Positions 1 to 11,463 of a DNA stretch of 64,000 nt are shown one piece after another. A model generated the notes under the pieces. That model was not told where the DNA came from. It saw only the letters and a program-made list of their open reading frames with translations, and ran no database searches. A program made the translations under genes and the position numbers. Numbering within the stretch: position 1 is the stretch's first letter; the number at the start of each line of letters is the position of its first letter. This stretch comes from Combretum micranthum (taxonomy: Eukaryota > Streptophyta > Magnoliopsida > Myrtales > Combretaceae), in contig JAMXBD010000401.1 in the NCBI GenBank assembly GCA_024138025.1, positions 124,001-188,000 on the forward strand, read 5' to 3'.

Positions 1-1142
1 AGGAATCTTGTTACTACATCATTGTCATAAGTAGTATATCCCATTTCATGCATTTAACATGACTATTACACTTAGATCTAGCTTTTAAACATTTATTCTC
101 TTACATGATTTTGTAGATCTCATGCATTTATTACGTGTAGGATGAGTAAATGGTCATAAATATCTTGTCCTATGTAAATGAATGTTTTATTACTTTTAGA
201 AGTTAGGATATTTATGAATATGAGCCAAATAGCTCAAGAACAAATTTGGTTTTATAAAAACAAACTTTTGTAAATTCGGATGGAAAATGAGCTACATTTT
301 GAAAACCTATTTTTCAACTCTAAAACATGGTTTTTATGTGAAAAATGAAGAGCTTATGGAATAGGTAACAATAGGAAATGATTTTTGTAAGTTAATGGTA
401 GATCTACTAAGAGAAATTTGTTAAATAAGAAATATTTACAAGATAGAAAAATTTGATCTTAAGATAGTTACATGAAATTCATAACTAAGAAAAGAGGATA
501 TGTAAACACCTACTTTTCAAACTCAAAATAAAAGTTTATTAAAGAAATGAAGTCCTTAGGGGATAGGAATCATGGAGCCTTAAATTTTAAGGTATCAAAT
601 AAGTTTTTCTCAAAGAAATCACTCAAAAACTATTTTTATAAAATTCATTTAGGAATGCATATATATAAACACTTGTTTACAATGTGTAAAATGAAGATTT
701 ATGTTGAAAAATGAAGAAAAAGGAATAGATATGAAAAGAGGTAATTTAGCAAGAATAAGTAAACTTTATTAGGAAAATCTCTAAAAAAGTGTGGTTGGTC
801 AAGAACACAAAAATTGAACTACTAGTTAAGTATTTATGATATCTTGTAAAGTAGAAATTTCAAAAATGTTTTCTAATAGAATATCATCATGAATATGCAT
901 ACAGAAGCTCATACATACCATTCATGATAGTGATTTATTATTGTTGCATGAATATTGGGCATGGATAGTAGAATTATCATAATTCCTCACAAAAACAATT
1001 TCGAAAATGGGAATTCGATTACTAACCAGATCTATTTAGATCTTTTTAGGCTTAAAATTTTTCAAAATTGATATATTATACTATAATTAGATAGATCTTT
1101 CGAAGTAGGTAGGAATCGGTATATAATTTACAAAATTCTGAG

Positions 1143-1171
1143 TTAAAATAACCAAGTTATGGCCATTTTAA
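1143..1171 (+). other. conserved 29-nt hairpin-capable LTR block (copy 1)
   Basis: TTAAAAT at the left pairs with ATTTTAA at the right around a CCAAGTTATGG core. Recognisable counterparts occur in the other LTRs of the window at almost the same distance (about 1.23 kb) from the LTR 3' end, for example 7054-7082, 17728-17756, 23774-23802 and 31681-31709, and on the minus strand at 34114-34142, 37093-37121, 43626-43654 and 54656-54684. The function is unknown. Confidence 0.6.
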
Positions 1172-1849
1172 GTTGGAATTTCCACTAATGATGAAAATTA
1201 CGAACTTAATAGTTTTTATGAAATAAAGTGGATTAGTTATGAGTTGAAATACTCATTTGGGTATTTCTTTCGTATAGATGACTTGGATCCTGAGGAATCA
1301 TTACCACTAGATTACTATTGCTAAGAGACGACGACCCATGGCCAAGTGAGTATTACTTCTTAATTTTATTCTTGCTTGTGATTATAGCAAATAGTTGCAC
1401 TAGATCATAATGAAAAAGATAAAAATGGAATTGCATGATGGGAATTATGGGGAAATATGTATGTTTATTGTTGAATTGAGAATGGCATTAAGAATATCAG
1501 AATCGGGTGATTAACTCATACTTGTTTAAAGTATTATAGGAATGATTGTCTGCGAAATTTGTTGATCACCTAAGAAGTTGGTATTAATGACTACTCGGCT
1601 TGATAAATTAAAACGGACATAATCACTTCACGATGGGGATGGAGCATTTGCATATGTTAGTAACCCGTGATTCGTAAACGGCTAAAAGTTGGTTGATCGT
1701 GATCCATAATGACATTAATGAGTTAGTTGATCGTGATCCATAAACGACATAAGTTGGTTATCCATGACCCATAACGGCATATTAATTCAACGGTAGTTCT
1801 CAGTATTCATTAATCTGCTAACTCCGAATGGAGAGCGTAAATCCATTCA

Positions 1850-1874
1850 CATATGATTTTCGGCTAATCATATG
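1850..1874 (+). other. conserved 9-bp stem / 7-nt loop hairpin (B-type copy)
   Basis: CATATGATT at 1850-1858 pairs perfectly with AATCATATG at 1866-1874 around the loop TTCGGCT. It lies about 0.53 kb before the LTR end, just downstream of a conserved GCGTAAATCC motif. Other LTRs have a stem and loop of the same size in the same place but with different stem bases. Confidence 0.65.
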
Positions 1875-2401
1875 ATTGTTTGTTGATGCATTCCATACGA
1901 TTGAATAATTAACTTGATTGATTGATTGATTTGTTATAAATGTCTTTATGGAAGTACTCAGTCACTAAGCTAGTATAGCTTATGTCTGCACAGCTTTTCT
2001 TATTGCAGTACCCATATATTTGGTTAAGGCTGAGGCATCCCACCGAGCAGGTACCAGAAGTAAGAGTTTCCATTAGAAGTTTATGTTCGGTTTTGTGTAG
2101 ACTTTCATAGGAAACCCTATTATTTATTGGATGACTATAAAAGACTGTTTTTAAGCTTGATATTATTTTACGGGGGAATGCCCCTAGAACTTTTGTAATT
2201 AATTATGTGGACTCATGGTTTATATCCTAATGCTTATAATATGTTAAATTAAACTATTTATCTCCATTGGTTCATGTAATCTATTCGTAAAAGTACGTCT
2301 TGTATCTGTACGAGACTTTAAAACGGATGTCGTATCAATTCCTAAGTCCTATATAGCTTGCGGCGTACTGTTACATGTAGACTATCCTTTGGGGTATGAC
2401 A

Positions 2402-2987
2402 ATTCCAATGGCTTTAGATCCAACTAAATCTATCAATTGATAGCTGTACTTACTTGAAACACTCCTATGATGGTGAATTTGCTCAATTTTTTTTGCAATA
2501 ACCTAAATCGAAGAATATTCCTTTGAAACCCTAACTTCCAAGAAATTTTTTAGATCTAAGCTTTTTGAGTGATTTTTCTAGTGATTGCTTGATGTATGTG
2601 TGATATTCGAGCTCCTATTTATAATTTCGAAGCTTAAACAAACAAGGAAACAAATCAAATTTTATTAACTTTGGTTTTGACTGAACAATGAAGGAATATT
2701 CGAATTTTGACTGAATTTTGATGTGCAAATTTAAATGATTTGAATATCCCTTTAACCTTGATGCTTACAAAGCTTAGTCTTGGTCAATTTTGCTCAAAAT
2801 CACCATTAAAGGTGGTTAAGCTTCATCGACGTTTTGAAATTTCCTCAATTTTGTAGCCTCATTTTGAATGTCAAAAACTATGAATCAAGATCACTTCTTA
2901 GTCTCGATCCATGTATTCCATGTCTACTTTATGATTTTACATCAATTAGGTGAAATCATAAAGTTAAGATGGTAAAAAATTAGCCAT
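2402..2987. other. non-LTR spacer between two LTRs
   Basis: I see no LTR motif, open reading frame or RNA gene here. It is AT-rich and once ran directly into 8322 onward, before the LTR at 2988-8316 inserted. Whether it is old host DNA or a decayed element cannot be told from the sequence alone. Confidence 0.5.
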
Positions 2988-5900
2988 TGTAAGCCCCGAA
3001 AAATTTCAATAAGTAATTCCAAAATGAACTTCGAAAATAAACCCTAAAAAATGACTCCAAATTAAAACCGAATATCGACTAGTCCTAAAACACGAGCGAA
3101 TCCAGAAATTTCCCAATCTTGAGAAGAATAAGAATCCTCAAAAACAAAAATAAGAACTCAACATACTTTAATTCCAAAACCGCTACGTATGACAAATTCT
3201 ATACAGAACTCCGACTTATAAAATCGAGTAATATAAAGCCCAAAAACAAATTATTAAAAAGTAAATAATTATTAACCTTCGGAAATAAAACTCAATTCAA
3301 AGAATTTCGAAAACGTTTAGAGATATTAAATACTTACAAAAATAAAATTTAAGATAAACTTCTCAAATCAAATATGTTGTATAAACATAAAATATCAGTT
3401 TCCAAATTGTCAAAGATCTAAACCGAAAAATCACCCAGAATCCCTAAGTGGAATACAGTAGTTTAAGTCCGGCAATCTAGCGCCCTTAACCCTAGAGGCC
3501 GAGGTGTAGTTTAAGTGAGTAGAATAGCTCGTAGTAATATACGTTTGCTTAAAAATATCAGATTAGTAAATTTTTGACCTATTTCGAACTCGTTCGGATA
3601 CAGACTTCGAAAAGCATGTCCCGGAGCTCGAGATATAAAAAAATACCATTAGTACCGTTAGACTCGTAATTTCATAAGATTTCCAAATATATCAGTTATA
3701 TAATTTTTTGGTTATAAAAGTTACAGTTATAACCTTTTTATCGTATTTTCATTATTACCAGTAATTAATTAGTCTTTTGCACTATTCACTTTTATTTTAT
3801 TACACAATTTTATTATTCTTATAAACCCTTATATTTTTAAATAAATATTTTATATATTATAGAAAACTTTGTTTTTCTAAAATTTAGATCGTCTCGGGTT
3901 TTTACGGGATCATTCTGTTTAAGACCCGATACTAAAAATAAAATAAATTAATTTAATAATTGAAAAATATTTGAAAATTTTTTATTTTAATAAAATAATT
4001 TTTTAGAATTTTTAGGGTTATAAACATATCATTTATAGCCATATTCGCGATTTTGATCATATTGGTAACATATTTGTTGAAATACTAAAATAATTCAAAT
4101 AATTATTTAATTTTATTTATGAAAATTCTGCCACTCATTTAAAATATTTTTCCTAATTTTATTTTTATTTTTTAATAAAAAGTACTTTTTCCAACCCATA
4201 CTTCAAGTACACCTTTCACATATCACTTCCTTTTCACTTCAATCTTTCTACACATTATCCACACTTCATGGCAGATTTTTCCCTTCTTTTTTCTTTCCTT
4301 GTCCTCTAATTTACTCCCAACTTGACTAAAATAAATATATTCCACTCCTTCTTAAAGAAGCAACACATGCAGATTAATTACACATTTCAAATTCAAGTCA
4401 AAATTCAAACAATTTCTCCTCTCTCTCTCTAATTCACGTGCATGCCCCCCTTGCAATTGCTGCCCTTGTTTTATTTTTTTTCTTTTCTTTTTTTTCATTT
4501 AATACACTCCTTCTCTCTCTCTCTCTTTCATTTACACCTTTTTCCTTTACCATTCCTTATCTTTTTCTCTCTCTTTTTCCTCTCTTTCTTTCTTCATTTT
4601 GTTCTTGTTCTTGCAAGAACACAAGCTGCCCCTATTCCATCTTTGAGCTCCCACACCTATTTCTTCAAGATTCTTAATAAAACTCTTGTCAAAGCTTCCA
4701 TAGGTGATATAGGTAAAGTATAGTGAGAGTTTCATGCATCAAATGACATTCATAAGCTTAAAAGCTAAGGATGATGATGCCAAAATGAAACACTCCTCTT
4801 CTCTATGATTATTCTTATATTATTATTATTTTCTTGAAAAGTAGTTATATTTTGTAGATCTAACTTTTTATAGCTTTGATTTTCGTTTATGCCTTAGATC
4901 TTGTTATTTGAGTTATTATTTTTGTTATTGCTTATGATTTATGCATATATTCATCATCCACATTCCATCATGGTTCATGCATCTACAACTATTATAGTAA
5001 ACTAGATCTAGTGTTTTGAGTTCATAAATGCATTAGACTTTTGTTTTATGTTCATAAACAACTTGTAGTAGCATGATGATAGTAGAAAGTTTTAGAAAGC
5101 TCAATATCTATTTTATTTTCAACAAAAATCATTTTTTTTAAATTCGGATGAAAAAGCAACCATATTTAGAAAAGTTATTTTTCAACTTCAAAATGTGTAT
5201 TTTTCATTTAAAATGAAGGGCATAGGGAATAGATAACATGAATGAATGATTTTGATGAGTAAAGTTTAGATCTATGAGTTTATAGCTTACTACCATGGGT
5301 TTCTTTTAATTTATGTTCATATTAAGTTAGATCTTGGTTTTGAACTCAAACAAAAATGTGAAATTCGTATTTTGGCAAGACCCCTATTTAAAAACCACTT
5401 TCCAAATGTCAAAATGAAATTTTTACTTGAAATAATGAAGGCTTAATATATGTATATCATCAAACTTCTTTTTACAAGAATCAAAGGTGATTTTCAAAGT
5501 TATTTTCAAAATAAAATCTCATTTTCGGATTTAGGCCAAGGCATATTTTAAAAACATGTTTTCCAACTCAAAAATGAAGTTTTATTCAAGATATGGAAGG
5601 CTCTTAAGATAGGATATGTAAGGAATGGATTTTCATAAGTTTAGATAGATTTTATCAAAGATATGTCCAAAAATAAATTTTTAAATTCGGATCTCAACAA
5701 AACCAATTTTGAAAACTCATTTTTCAACTTCAAAACAAGATTTTTATTAAGGAAATGGAAGCCTTAAGGATAGGTTTGATTATGAAATGGTTTTTGAAAG
5801 ACTAAATGAGTTTTACAAAGAACAATCTCGAATGAATTTCTCAAAATTCGGATTTGAAAATAGCCACTATTTAAACACCTATTTCCAAATGCTAAAATGA

Positions 5901-7188
5901 TAATTTTTATAGGAAAATGAAAGTCCTAGGGAATATATGTAACAAAGACCAAGTTTTGACAAAGATAAGAGATAACCTTAGAACAACAAATGGTTTCCAA
6001 GAATAAGTTAAACAATGTTTTCATTCTTCAAAATTTTGTAAAATTCATACTTAGGCAAACCATCTATTTAAACATCTACTTTCTAACCCCAAAATGAAGG
6101 TTTTTTATTGAAATAATGAAGGTGATGGTTATATAGATCATCAAGGTTGAGTTTTATCAAAGTATGATTTTACGAGAAGAAAAACTATTTTTCTTAAGTC
6201 TAGTATAATTCAAAGTTTTGCAAAGTAAAAGTTTTCAAAAAGAATTCTTGGTACTATATGTATACATATAGGTAGATCATCTCATAATCTTCATGACAAT
6301 AGCTTGTAGGTAATACATATATGCATGATGCATTGTAGAAACAAAGTAGGAAAAATTGAGTTGTTGTCATTCTTAAGAAATTCGTAATAATGGAGTAATG
6401 GCATGAAAACTCATATTTTTCAAACTCAAATTAGAAGTTTTATCAAAGAAATGAAGTCCTTAGTGGCTATGTATGGTTGAGCCCTAATTTTCTAAATATC
6501 AAATGATTTTTACTTAAAGGAACCACTCAAAAACTAATTTTTACAAAATTCGGATTTTGGAATCAACTCTACTTGAAGACATGTTTACAAAGTGTAAAAT
6601 GGAAATTTTTATGTAGAAATGAAGGTCATAAGTAATAGATATAATGAAGACTCAATTTTAGCAAGGATAATTATATTTTCTTGAGAAATAAATCCAAAAC
6701 AAATGGAAATGATCAAAGTTAGTAAATTAGTTTTCTTAAAAGTAAATAGCCATAGAGTCTTACAAATAAAAAATTTCTAAAATTTCTTTTAGTAAATATT
6801 GTTAAAAGCATGCATACATCAAGCTCATAACATGCCATTCATGATAGGAAAATCATCAATATTGCATGTATAGTTATAGTAGGAACATTTCAAACATTTA
6901 CAAAACTATTTTTCGGAATTGAAGTTTGCTACTGTTCTGATTTGATCCGACCTTTTCGAAGCTTCAAAGTTTTCAAAACTTAAATATAATATTATAATTA
7001 CATAGATCTTTTGAAGTAGATAGAAATCGATATATAATTTGCGAAATTCCGAATTAAAATGACCAAGTTATGGCCGTTTTAAGTTGGAATTCCCGCTAAG
7101 GACGAGAATTACGAATTTGATAGTTTGTATAAGATCGTTTGGATTAGTTTGAGTTGAAATACTTATTAAAGTATTTCTTCCTTTTTAG

Positions 7189-7258
7189 GTGACCCCGAAA
7201 TCGACGATTCCCTACCACCGGATTACTTTTACTAAAAGACCGGTGATCCAATGACCGA
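7189..7258 (+). other. candidate internal leader exon of the A LTR
   Basis: The 70-nt segment is preceded by a pyrimidine tract ending TTTTTAG (7188) and followed by GTGAGT (7259-7264), a good acceptor and a good donor. It ends with ATGACCGA (7251-7258). An in-frame TAA lies five codons upstream of the ATG. The same acceptor, 70-120 nt, ATG, GTGAGT arrangement recurs in the LTRs at 1-2401, 15752, 20312, 29743, 42356 and 53434. Splicing is inferred, not shown. Confidence 0.35.
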
Positions 7259-8023
7259 GTGAGTTTTTTTCTTATTTTGTTACTTTGTTTGTGCTTGTAG
7301 CTAGTTGCATTAGAATTATAGGAACAAGATAAAAATCGATATGAATGGGGATGGGATATATGATGAGACTGTGATGAATGTATGCCAAAGAATACTAAAG
7401 CATATTGAAACCATGATTCGATTGGATAAATGCACTGTTCATATTATTCCTGTTATGTGTATGATATTGGTTGGTCACTCTAAAGAATGTATGAATATTT
7501 TGATCTAAGCAAAATTAAATTGGTCATGCATCACATCGGATATGCTGCATTTGGTAGCGTGCTACTCCTACGCATGTCGATCGGTATAGTCCGATGACTC
7601 GTTTGGATAACGAGACCGGTATCAGAGCTCATTCATTGGAACTAAAGCGCATCGGGGATGCATTCCATGTGTGAGCCTAACCGAGGCGAGTGCTATGAGT
7701 CGAGGGCTTGAGGATTAGCAACAATCGTGTAGACTTCAATACCATCCCTAACCCAAGATACGAAGGGCGTAAATCCGTTCTGTGTGTAGGTTTCGGATAC
7801 CTATACATAATTGTTTGCTCATGTGTTTGTTCATGCATAGCATATGATTGATTATAACTTGCTTGTTATGATACGGAATTAAGAGAATTTTCACTAAGCT
7901 AGTGTAGCTTATACTCCAATAGATGTTTGAATGAACAGGTTATCTCAAGAATGCAAAGTGGGTACTGAAATGGTTGGAACCGAGAATGACTTCGGGATTC
8001 CAGCAGGAAATAAGGATACTTGA
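7251..8023 (+). CDS. candidate spliced 30-codon leader ORF in the A LTR (7251-7258 joined to 7939-8023)
   Basis: The start codon at 7251 is followed after eight bases by GTGAGT. A candidate acceptor, ATGAACAG, ends at 7938. Joining 7258 to 7939 gives an open frame of 30 codons ending with TGA at 8021-8023; it begins M-T-E-L-S-Q-E-C and ends K-D-T. The equivalent join in the LTR at 42356-47233 also gives exactly 30 codons, beginning M-A-E-L-S-Q-E-C, with many substitutions but no stop or frameshift. The LTR at 53434-57874 and the C-type LTR at 29743-32923 also reach a stop at codon 31. The peptide matches no family I know and could equally be a non-functional upstream ORF. It is unproven that the intron is spliced. 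Confidence 0.3.
7783..7807 (+). other. conserved 9-bp stem / 7-nt loop hairpin (A-type copy)
   Basis: TGTGTAGGT (7783-7791) pairs with ACCTATACA (7799-7807), with one G-U pair, around the loop TTCGGAT. It has the same size and the same distance from the LTR end as the hairpin at 1850-1874, although the stem bases differ. A conserved GGGCGTAAATCC motif lies just upstream. Confidence 0.65.
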
Positions 8024-8299
8024 AGTTATTAGCTAGGTTTTATGTTTTACCTTGTAATAGTTTTATGTAGTAGAATCTTTTGATGATTGTAATTGAAGTA
8101 TAAAGTTTTGTATTTGGAGTATAGTAAATCAAATTTCCTTTACATTGTTACTTAAGTTATATCAATATAAAATGTATCACTCCGATGAGTCTTCTCCATG
8201 TGTTAGACACCTTGTATATAGTATGGAATCCTTCGCGTGACTTAGGTGGTCATTCTTAGGCTTTGATATTGTGTACGGCGGACTGCCATGTTTAGGGTA

Positions 8300-8316
8300 C
8301 CCTTCGGGGCGCGACA
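8300..8316 (+). other. LTR 3' terminus with GGTACC palindrome and TTCG-loop motif
   Basis: The last bases of the LTR contain AGGGTACCCT, a palindrome, overlapping CCC-TTCG-GGG, which can form a short UUCG tetraloop in RNA, and then the integrase-recognised end GACA. The same block closes the LTR at 20312-25034 and, on the minus strand, begins the LTR at 42356; elsewhere it is present with changes. Confidence 0.5.
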
Positions 8317-9587
8317 GCCATGAAACGTCAACTCGTCCACTCAAAATGTGCCACGTGGGACGTGCAGGTGAAACATAAACAAAAGGGTATTTTTAACTTT
8401 CGCTAATAATTGAACCCATCACCTTTCTATTACTTTACAACAATTTTTTCATATAGGGTGTTGACCTATGCTTTGTTTTAGCTTGTAAACAAAAAAATGT
8501 TTAGAGCTTCCAAACTAAACCCAATTAAATAGACCAATTTATTGTGGATTATTTAGTTGGGTCGAAAAAGATTTATAATTGAAATTAATATTATATTAAG
8601 CCCAGATTCCTTTTATTATCCTTATTATAAGCCTATTATATTTATTTTTTTGTTTCTTTGTTTTTATTATTTTATTATTTCTATTTTTATAATAATAAAT
8701 TTTTTCTTTTTATATTTTTATTATAATTTATGCACTTAATACAATATTAATTTTCATTATAAATTGAATCCTTAAATAAGTGAAAATGGGGTGTCTACAA
8801 GTGAATTCAATTGTAATGGTCACGTGCATGTTGCATGCATATGGTGCTCCACATGATCTTAGAAGAGTGAGGCGGAGGCACATGCGATGAATGATTAAGT
8901 GTGAAAGAGTAGAAATTAGGAGTAAACAATCTCAAGAAATTCGAACGTACTAGTAATAGATGTAGTAGCTATAAAGGATTAACATTATTGTTTTGGAAAA
9001 GAGATGGTGTGCTCTTTATTTTAAGCTCTACTTGATTTTTCATGAGAGTGTTTCAGCAGCGTGACAACGTTTTTATTTTTTTTTCAATTTATGAACCCAC
9101 CAAATGAGGACCTTTGAGAATTTATAGAACATTGCATTTAATAATGTTTATTGGATCATACTGACCAATAACAAATGAGATAAGTCGTCTTATTGATAAA
9201 TTTTTTAGGCTCTTTGATCCATGGAAGACCTCTTTAATTGTATAAGCTTCTCTAGAAAGGTTCAGAGTAAACGGGTCATTCCAATTCAAAGGTTCTTGTT
9301 CTAAATTCACTCTGCAAAATCTCATTTAGTCATCCAAATTATATGAACTAACTTTTTAAACTCTATCACTTGGTCCAAAAAGTCAAGCCCAAAGTCATTA
9401 TTGAATTCCACAATTTAGATTTAACCCTCTACGTTACTCATTTTGTAATTAACAATCTAAATTGTAAAAATTAATTTACCACATATAAATTTGAAGTACC
9501 TAAATTTGATTTTGTATGGTAGATAGTGAAATTATAAACATAGATAAAATTTGGATAAGTAATCATAGATATGAGTATTTGGGGAGA

Positions 9588-9634
9588 ATATATATATATA
9601 TATATATATATATAGATGATAGATAGATAGATAT
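9588..9634. repeat. (AT)n followed by (GATA)n microsatellite
   Basis: About 27 bases of alternating A and T (9588-9614) run directly into a short GATA array (9615-9634). Confidence 0.9.
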
Positions 9635-11017
9635 AATATAATAGAGTATGCATATTAAACTAACACTTTTAAATTTAAAAATTGGTAAAGTTGAAATATT
9701 AATGCACTTTTACCATTTTTAGACAATTACCTTCTTTTCAAGTTATATCTTGTGTAAAATACCCTAAGGTACAAAACAATTTCCTTTCTGGTTGTTAACA
9801 AAATATGTTGATAGCACCCATTGAAAGGAAAATTATTTTAGTGGGTCTTCGGTACAAGTACAACACGCTCTACAGGGACGGGTGTCCTGTTTTTGGGAGG
9901 CATGTACTTGATTACTGATGAATGACCAACTCGTTTGATAGAGCATTTTAATTTTGTAACAGCATAGCGGATATGATATCATGTATTCACGGGATGTCTT
10001 TTGATAAATAATTTGTCAGTATCAGAAATCAGAGGGCCCTAAGAATTTTTGTTGTTATTTGTTGTTGGAACACCAATGTCAGGGTGATGAGCATCTTTTG
10101 TAGATGAGAAATCAGTAAGAATGTAGTCTTTAATTATGACTGGGCAGGCAGCGATGCGTACGAGGATGTAATTTTATTTAGGGAAAATTAGTTTTACGTA
10201 TCTTCGAGTTAAACCTTTCACTTTATGTACCGTACTTAATTTACGTAATCTGTTACTATTATTAATAAGAATTGATCAGTGGAGACATATCGTTTTATCA
10301 TTTGTCTATATAATATTTTCGGCCAAAATAATGTTATTAAATAATGTAAAAAAATTATTAAGAAATGCAGAAATTTCAGAACAAAATTAAAAAAAAAAAG
10401 GAGTGAAGAAAAAGGAAAAGCCTAGAGGCATGGTCAGCTGCCTCTTGTCCTAAAACACTATTCTTCTGAATCTCATATTTTTTATACGTGTTTCATCTGT
10501 TTTTTATTTATAAGTGTTTTTCTTGAAGATTGGACTTCATTTTGCACTAAGATCACGTCAAAGATGCGAATTCATCCGTGAATCTGCAACAAAATTGCAA
10601 CGACGCAACTTTTAATTCCTTGCCTAGATTACATTCAGCTTACCTCTGTAAATTCAACAAAAGAGTATAAGCTCAAAAACAAAAAAAGAAAACAAAAAAA
10701 AGAATCAATACTATAAACATAGGCATTCCAAACACCCAATTTGAGCATCTTCCCCCAGTTATATACAGCCAACATCAACTCCAGAACACTAAATGACCCC
10801 ATCCCATATAAACATGAAAGAGAGTTCTAGCACACGAGGGAAATTCTGCAAGCATACGGTTTAGTAGTATGACAAAGCAAGACAAGGTACGCGAGTAAAA
10901 CAAAAAAAAAAATTGGAAGGAACTATCATGTGCAGACTGACAGAAGAAACGCAAGACACGAGCATGCTAGCCACGTAAAGTTCATGGGCTGCCAACATAT
11001 AAAAATTCTTGAATGGG

Positions 11018-11055
11018 TATTATACATCACATAAATATATTTATGATGTATAATA
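11018..11055. repeat. 38-bp near-perfect inverted repeat
   Basis: TATTATACATCACATAAATA on the left is the reverse complement, with one indel, of TATTTATGATGTATAATA on the right, so the segment can fold into one long hairpin. It could be the remnant of a miniature inverted-repeat element, but no target duplication or larger element was recognised. Confidence 0.6.
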
Positions 11056-11463
11056 TTTAATAATTTTTTTAACATATAGATTATATGGTATGTAGTTAAT
11101 CACCTATAGATCCACGTGTTAGAAAATAATATTGAAAACACATCACCTTCTTTTAAAATTAATATTGAAAATAATATTTTGAGTAGTTTTATATTACTGG
11201 ATAAGAAATTTGGTTATATTGAAGAATTTGTTAAATTAATTTTATTGACCTAGAACAAAGTAATTTTTTACCGAAAAACTTACTGGTTTTTGTTGAACCA
11301 AAGAGTTTGAATTAGATTTTGATTAGGAAATGGATTGCACAATTATAAAAAATTACACTTAATTGAATAAAATATATATTTAATGTCATACATATGAAAA
11401 TGTTAAAATATATGCACTTTGCTTGTGTTTGCTTATATTTTTATAGGACCCTGCTAACTTGTA

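Larger units (their letters stand above)
1..2401 (+). repeat. B-type Ty3 LTR, 3' portion (5' end outside window)
   Basis: The segment ends in a degraded form of the terminal block shared by the other LTRs here: a GGCG-rich stretch, then TTTGGGGTATGACA, closing with CA at 2401. No primer binding site follows, so this is a solo LTR or a 3' LTR; the left edge is outside the window and no target duplication can be tested. It carries the 29-nt hairpin-capable block at 1143-1171, a GTGAGT donor-like site after an ATG near 1340, a perfect 9-bp stem with 7-nt loop at 1850-1874, and a pyrimidine-rich acceptor-like site ending at 2008. Its closest relative in the window is the LTR at 58259-61726. Confidence 0.8.
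2988..8316 (+). mobile_element. solo A-type Ty3 LTR, 5.3 kb, with perfect TSD
   Basis: The element begins TGTAAGCCCC at 2988 and ends GGGGCGCGACA at 8316, so the ends are TGT...ACA. The five bases before it (GCCAT, 2983-2987) are repeated exactly after it (8317-8321), which fixes both boundaries and shows insertion by a retroviral-type integrase with a 5-bp stagger. There is no internal domain, so it is a solo LTR left by recombination between two LTRs. At 5329 bp it is long for a Ty3/gypsy LTR. The U3 part runs about 1.5 kb to a pyrimidine-rich zone (4417-4610). Unlike B and C LTRs it has no clear TATAAATA there. It carries the 29-nt block (7054-7082), the cassette at 7189-7258 and the hairpin at 7783-7807. 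Confidence 0.92.

Noticed and set aside
4438..4735. Open frames rich in Phe, Leu and Ser on the plus strand
   Set aside because: They translate the pyrimidine-rich promoter zone of the LTR at 2988-8316. The overlapping frames have the same bias, so this is not a gene.
8300..8800. Second solo LTR ending GGGGTGTCTACA
   Set aside because: The 3' end phrase looks like that of other plant LTRs, but no TG start, PBS, PPT or target duplication was found.
9471..9653. 60-codon minus-strand frame
   Set aside because: It is a translation of the AT/GATA microsatellite (Tyr-Ile repeats).
11018..11055. Possible tRNA or intrinsic terminator
   Set aside because: There is no cloverleaf, and bacterial-type terminators do not apply in a plant nuclear context. 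It is described as an inverted repeat only.
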